This document shows positions 12,274 to 14,291 of a stretch of 14,291 bases of DNA, piece by piece. Origin of the DNA: Sandaracinaceae bacterium. Lineage in GTDB: Bacteria; Myxococcota_A; Polyangia; Polyangiales; JAFGIB01. The first letter of the stretch is position 1. Every line of letters starts with the position of its first letter. The position numbers and the translations under genes were made by a program. The notes below the pieces were generated by a model. It searched no databases. It was not told the DNA's origin and saw only the letters and a list, made by a program, of their open reading frames with translations. Location: positions 1 through 14,291 of the forward strand of contig JADGRG010000042.1 in NCBI GenBank assembly GCA_017881145.1. Reading direction: 5' to 3'.

Positions 12274-14291
12274 TCAGAGGAGCGAGCGCACCGCCTGCGC
12301 GACGCTCGCAACGGAGGGCAGCACGGCATCTTCGAGGTGACGCGCGCTCGGAATGGGCACCGCCACGGCTCCGTGCGCGAGACTGGCAAAGCCCAACTTG
12401 CCGATGGCCTGCGCGACCTGCGCAATCACGCTTGCGCCGACGCCATGCGTGCTCGAACCCTCTTCCACCACCAAAAGGCGACGCGTCCGTTCGACCGAGC
12501 ACACCATCGCTCGCGCGTCGAGCGGCCAGAGCTCCGTCAACACGAAGTAGTCGTGCTCGAGCTCCTCTTCGAGGAAGAGCTCTTGCATCGCAGCCTCTAC
12601 GATCTCGGTCATGCCGCCGTAGGTCACGACGGTGATCTTCGCTTCTAGGCCTTCCGCTGGAACATAGGCGAGCGCGGGCAATCTGCCTGGCTCGCTCTCG
12701 ATCGCCATGGCGCGCAGGTTGAACGGCGCCGCGCTGGGCGCTTCCTTGGTGTAGAGCAGCTTGTTCTCGACGAAGAGCGTCGGAGCGTCCTCGTCCATGA
12801 CGGCATGCAGGAGCGCCTGCGGGCGATGACGGTGCGAGAGCGCCACCACGCGCAAGCCGGCGACACCACAAAAGAACGCCTCCGGACTCTGGCTGTGGGT
12901 GGGCCCGTAGCCGCGATGCCCACCGGAAGCGATCCGCACCACCGTCGGGCAGGTGACTTGACCGCCATACATGAAGTGCGTCTTGGCGGCGTGATTGATG
13001 ATCTGATCGGCCGCCAGCAGCGTGAAATCGGCGAACATCATCTCGGCGATCGGACGCAGACCGGCCAGCGCAAGACCGTTGCTCACACCCACGATCGCCG
13101 CCTCACTGATTGGCGAGGAAAACACGCGCTCCGGAAAACGCGTGGACAGACCGCGGGCGACTTTGAACGCACCACCGTAGGGATCGGCGAGGTCCTCGCC
13201 GACCAGCACTACATCAGCACGCTTGGTCATCAGCTCATGCAGCGCACGGTTCAGCTCGGTGACCACGCGCTCGCGCGCTACGCCATCACCGACTTGTGCT
13301 GGAGAATCGGCATGCAGCTCCGTGCTCGTCACGCGGCGGCGTCCTTCTGGCAACGCATCCAGCCGACCGAGCGCCGCTTTCGGTCGCTTGCTCACTGCGT
13401 CGGCGATCGTGCGCAACTCGGCTGCGATCTCGTCGTAGCGCGCGCCCAAGCCTCGCTCTTCGATGTGCCGCGCCAGTGGGTCTTCACGCCAGAGCGCGTC
13501 GATGAGCTCACGCGGACGGTCGTCGTCGCCCTTGCTGTGCGCCATCAAGCGCCGCGTCTTCACGATCAAGGCGAGCGGCTCACCGGCGCGCACCGTGGCG
13601 ACGGCATCGCGCATGGTCACGAACAACGCCGGCAGATTGCGATCGTCTCCGTGCACGACACGCAGACCGAAGCCTGCGATGCGCTGCGCTATGTCGCCGG
13701 GGGTGGTGCGCGTGACGTCGGTCGACTGCGCGTAGCCGTTCCACTCCACCAGAAACAACACCGGCACCTTTAGCAGGCTCGCAAACGTGAAGGCTTCGTA
13801 GACCGCGCCTTCGCCGAATGTGCCGTCACCCATCTGCGCGACGGAAATCGCCGTCTCGCCGCGCAGCTTCTGCGCCCAGGCAAAGCCCGTCGCGAGCAGA
13901 GCGGTGCCACCTTGGATTCCAGAGCTGAAGAAGCGCTCCCAGTGCAGGTGTTGGCTGCCGCCCCGACCTTCACACACGGCGCCCTCTTTACCCATCAGCT
14001 CGGCGAGAAAGCCATCGATCGGTGCGCCGTAAGCCAGGTAGTGACCGTGGCAGCGATGGGTGCCGAAGAACGCGTCCGTGCGCGACTGCAGGTGCGGGTG
14101 CAACGCAGTCGCGCAGAGCTCTTGCCCGATGCAGGTGTGCACCGTGCCAAAGAGTTGGTTCTGTGCGTAGAGGTCGAGCAGCAAGCGTTCGAGCGCGCGC
14201 GCGCGCATGGCCTGCTCGTAGATGGCGTCCAAGTGGCGTCCTCGATCGGAATCACGAATATGCCCTGTGCGGCCATGCGCTAGCAAGAGCA
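12274..14291 (-). CDS. Fused alpha-beta E1 component of a 2-oxo acid dehydrogenase, start at or beyond the edge
   Basis: About 670 residues to the TGA at 12274-12276; the frame is open to the window edge. A TTG at 14286 is the only obvious early start, so the true one may lie outside, but the alpha-like part (DAIYEQAMRARALERLLLDL, then GTVHTCIGQE) appears nearly complete. The alpha half (about 1-300) has the thiamine diphosphate motif GDG at 153-155 followed after 26 residues by WN (usually NN), EWNGYAQST, and a phosphorylation-loop-like AHSKGDD. The beta half (about 337-670) has VGEDLADPYGGAFKV, SPISEAAIVG, GGHRGYGPTHSQSPEA and the transketolase C-terminal region. It should decarboxylate a 2-oxo acid and load the acyl group onto lipoyl lysine. 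Its neighbour carries that lipoyl domain but not an E2 catalytic domain. No E3 gene is in the window. Family certain; substrate (pyruvate, branched-chain or other) unknown. Confidence 0.92.
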   Translation of the reverse strand, partial: LLLAHGRTGHIRDSDRGRHLDAIYEQAMRARALERLLLDLYAQNQLFGTVHTCIGQELCATALHPHLQSRTDAFFGTHRCHGHYLAYGAPIDGFLAELMGKEGAVCEGRGGSQHLHWERFFSSGIQGGTALLATGFAWAQKLRGETAISVAQMGDGTFGEGAVYEAFTFASLLKVPVLFLVEWNGYAQSTDVTRTTPGDIAQRIAGFGLRVVHGDDRNLPALFVTMRDAVATVRAGEPLALIVKTRRLMAHSKGDDDRPRELIDALWREDPLARHIEERGLGARYDEIAAELRTIADAVSKRPKAALGRLDALPEGRRRVTSTELHADSPAQVGDGVARERVVTELNRALHELMTKRADVVLVGEDLADPYGGAFKVARGLSTRFPERVFSSPISEAAIVGVSNGLALAGLRPIAEMMFADFTLLAADQIINHAAKTHFMYGGQVTCPTVVRIASGGHRGYGPTHSQSPEAFFCGVAGLRVVALSHRHRPQALLHAVMDEDAPTLFVENKLLYTKEAPSAAPFNLRAMAIESEPGRLPALAYVPAEGLEAKITVVTYGGMTEIVEAAMQELFLEEELEHDYFVLTELWPLDARAMVCSVERTRRLLVVEEGSSTHGVGASVIAQVAQAIGKLGFASLAHGAVAVPIPSARHLEDAVLPSVASVAQAVRSLL

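Noticed and set aside
12239..12871. 5' extension of the lipoyl-acyltransferase frame to 12871
   Set aside because: It overlaps the E1 gene in another frame and is Arg-rich with no domain; the lipoyl domain starts right after 12238.
1..14291. tRNA, rRNA, CRISPR arrays, insertion sequences, integrases or attachment sites
   Set aside because: I looked on both strands and saw no cloverleaf-like sequence, regularly spaced repeats, transposase motifs or flanking direct repeats.

Overview
The window is GC-rich and gene-dense, with short intergenic gaps. Its gene types are a multiheme c-type cytochrome, a heme-c sensor kinase with a sigma-54 activator, a RIO1-type kinase with a long tail, a diguanylate cyclase, and the C-terminal stub of a serpin. 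Together these suggest a large-genome Gram-negative bacterium of the Myxococcota / former Deltaproteobacteria type. That placement is inferred from gene content and base composition, not from a marker gene.

Layout. (1) Bases 1-4693 (+): the 3' part of a secreted multiheme cytochrome c with seven visible CxxCH sites, then a 13-bp perfect hairpin that probably ends its transcript, then an overlapping two-component pair. The histidine kinase carries its own periplasmic CxxCH, so it probably binds heme c. Its partner is an NtrC-type sigma-54 activator. This reads as an electron-transfer module beside a redox- or ligand-sensing regulator. (2) 4735-5961 (-): an HPP-family membrane protein fused to two CBS domains, convergent with the regulator. 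Upstream of it, in the same reading frame, is what looks like the leftover N-terminus of a P-type cation ATPase. (3) 6332-7273 (+): a radical SAM enzyme with a six-cysteine C-terminus. (4) 7503-8864 (+): a RIO1-type kinase with a tail of 13-residue tandem repeats. (5) 9053-9850 (+): a two-helix membrane diguanylate cyclase with a product-inhibition site. (6) 9889-10332 (-): a 147-residue unknown protein with a strong ribosome binding site. (7) 10333-11182: a gene-poor stretch with a serpin C-terminal relic (-) and a 44-residue Lys/Gln-rich small protein (+) behind a perfect AGGAGG.

(8) 11183-14291 (-) is the most unusual part. A fused alpha-beta E1 2-oxo acid dehydrogenase is followed, with coupled or nearly coupled starts, by a protein that begins like an E2 (lipoyl domain, then a region resembling the peripheral subunit-binding domain). 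It ends in a left-handed beta-helix (hexapeptide) O/N-acyltransferase instead of the normal E2 catalytic domain. The architecture suggests that acyl groups made by oxidative decarboxylation are passed on a swinging lipoyl arm to a small-molecule or sugar acceptor. Such a route would be unlike the normal E2 reaction, and the idea is inference from domain order only.

No tRNA, rRNA, CRISPR array, insertion sequence or integrase was seen. The two gene relics indicate past rearrangement or gene loss in the accessory stretches.
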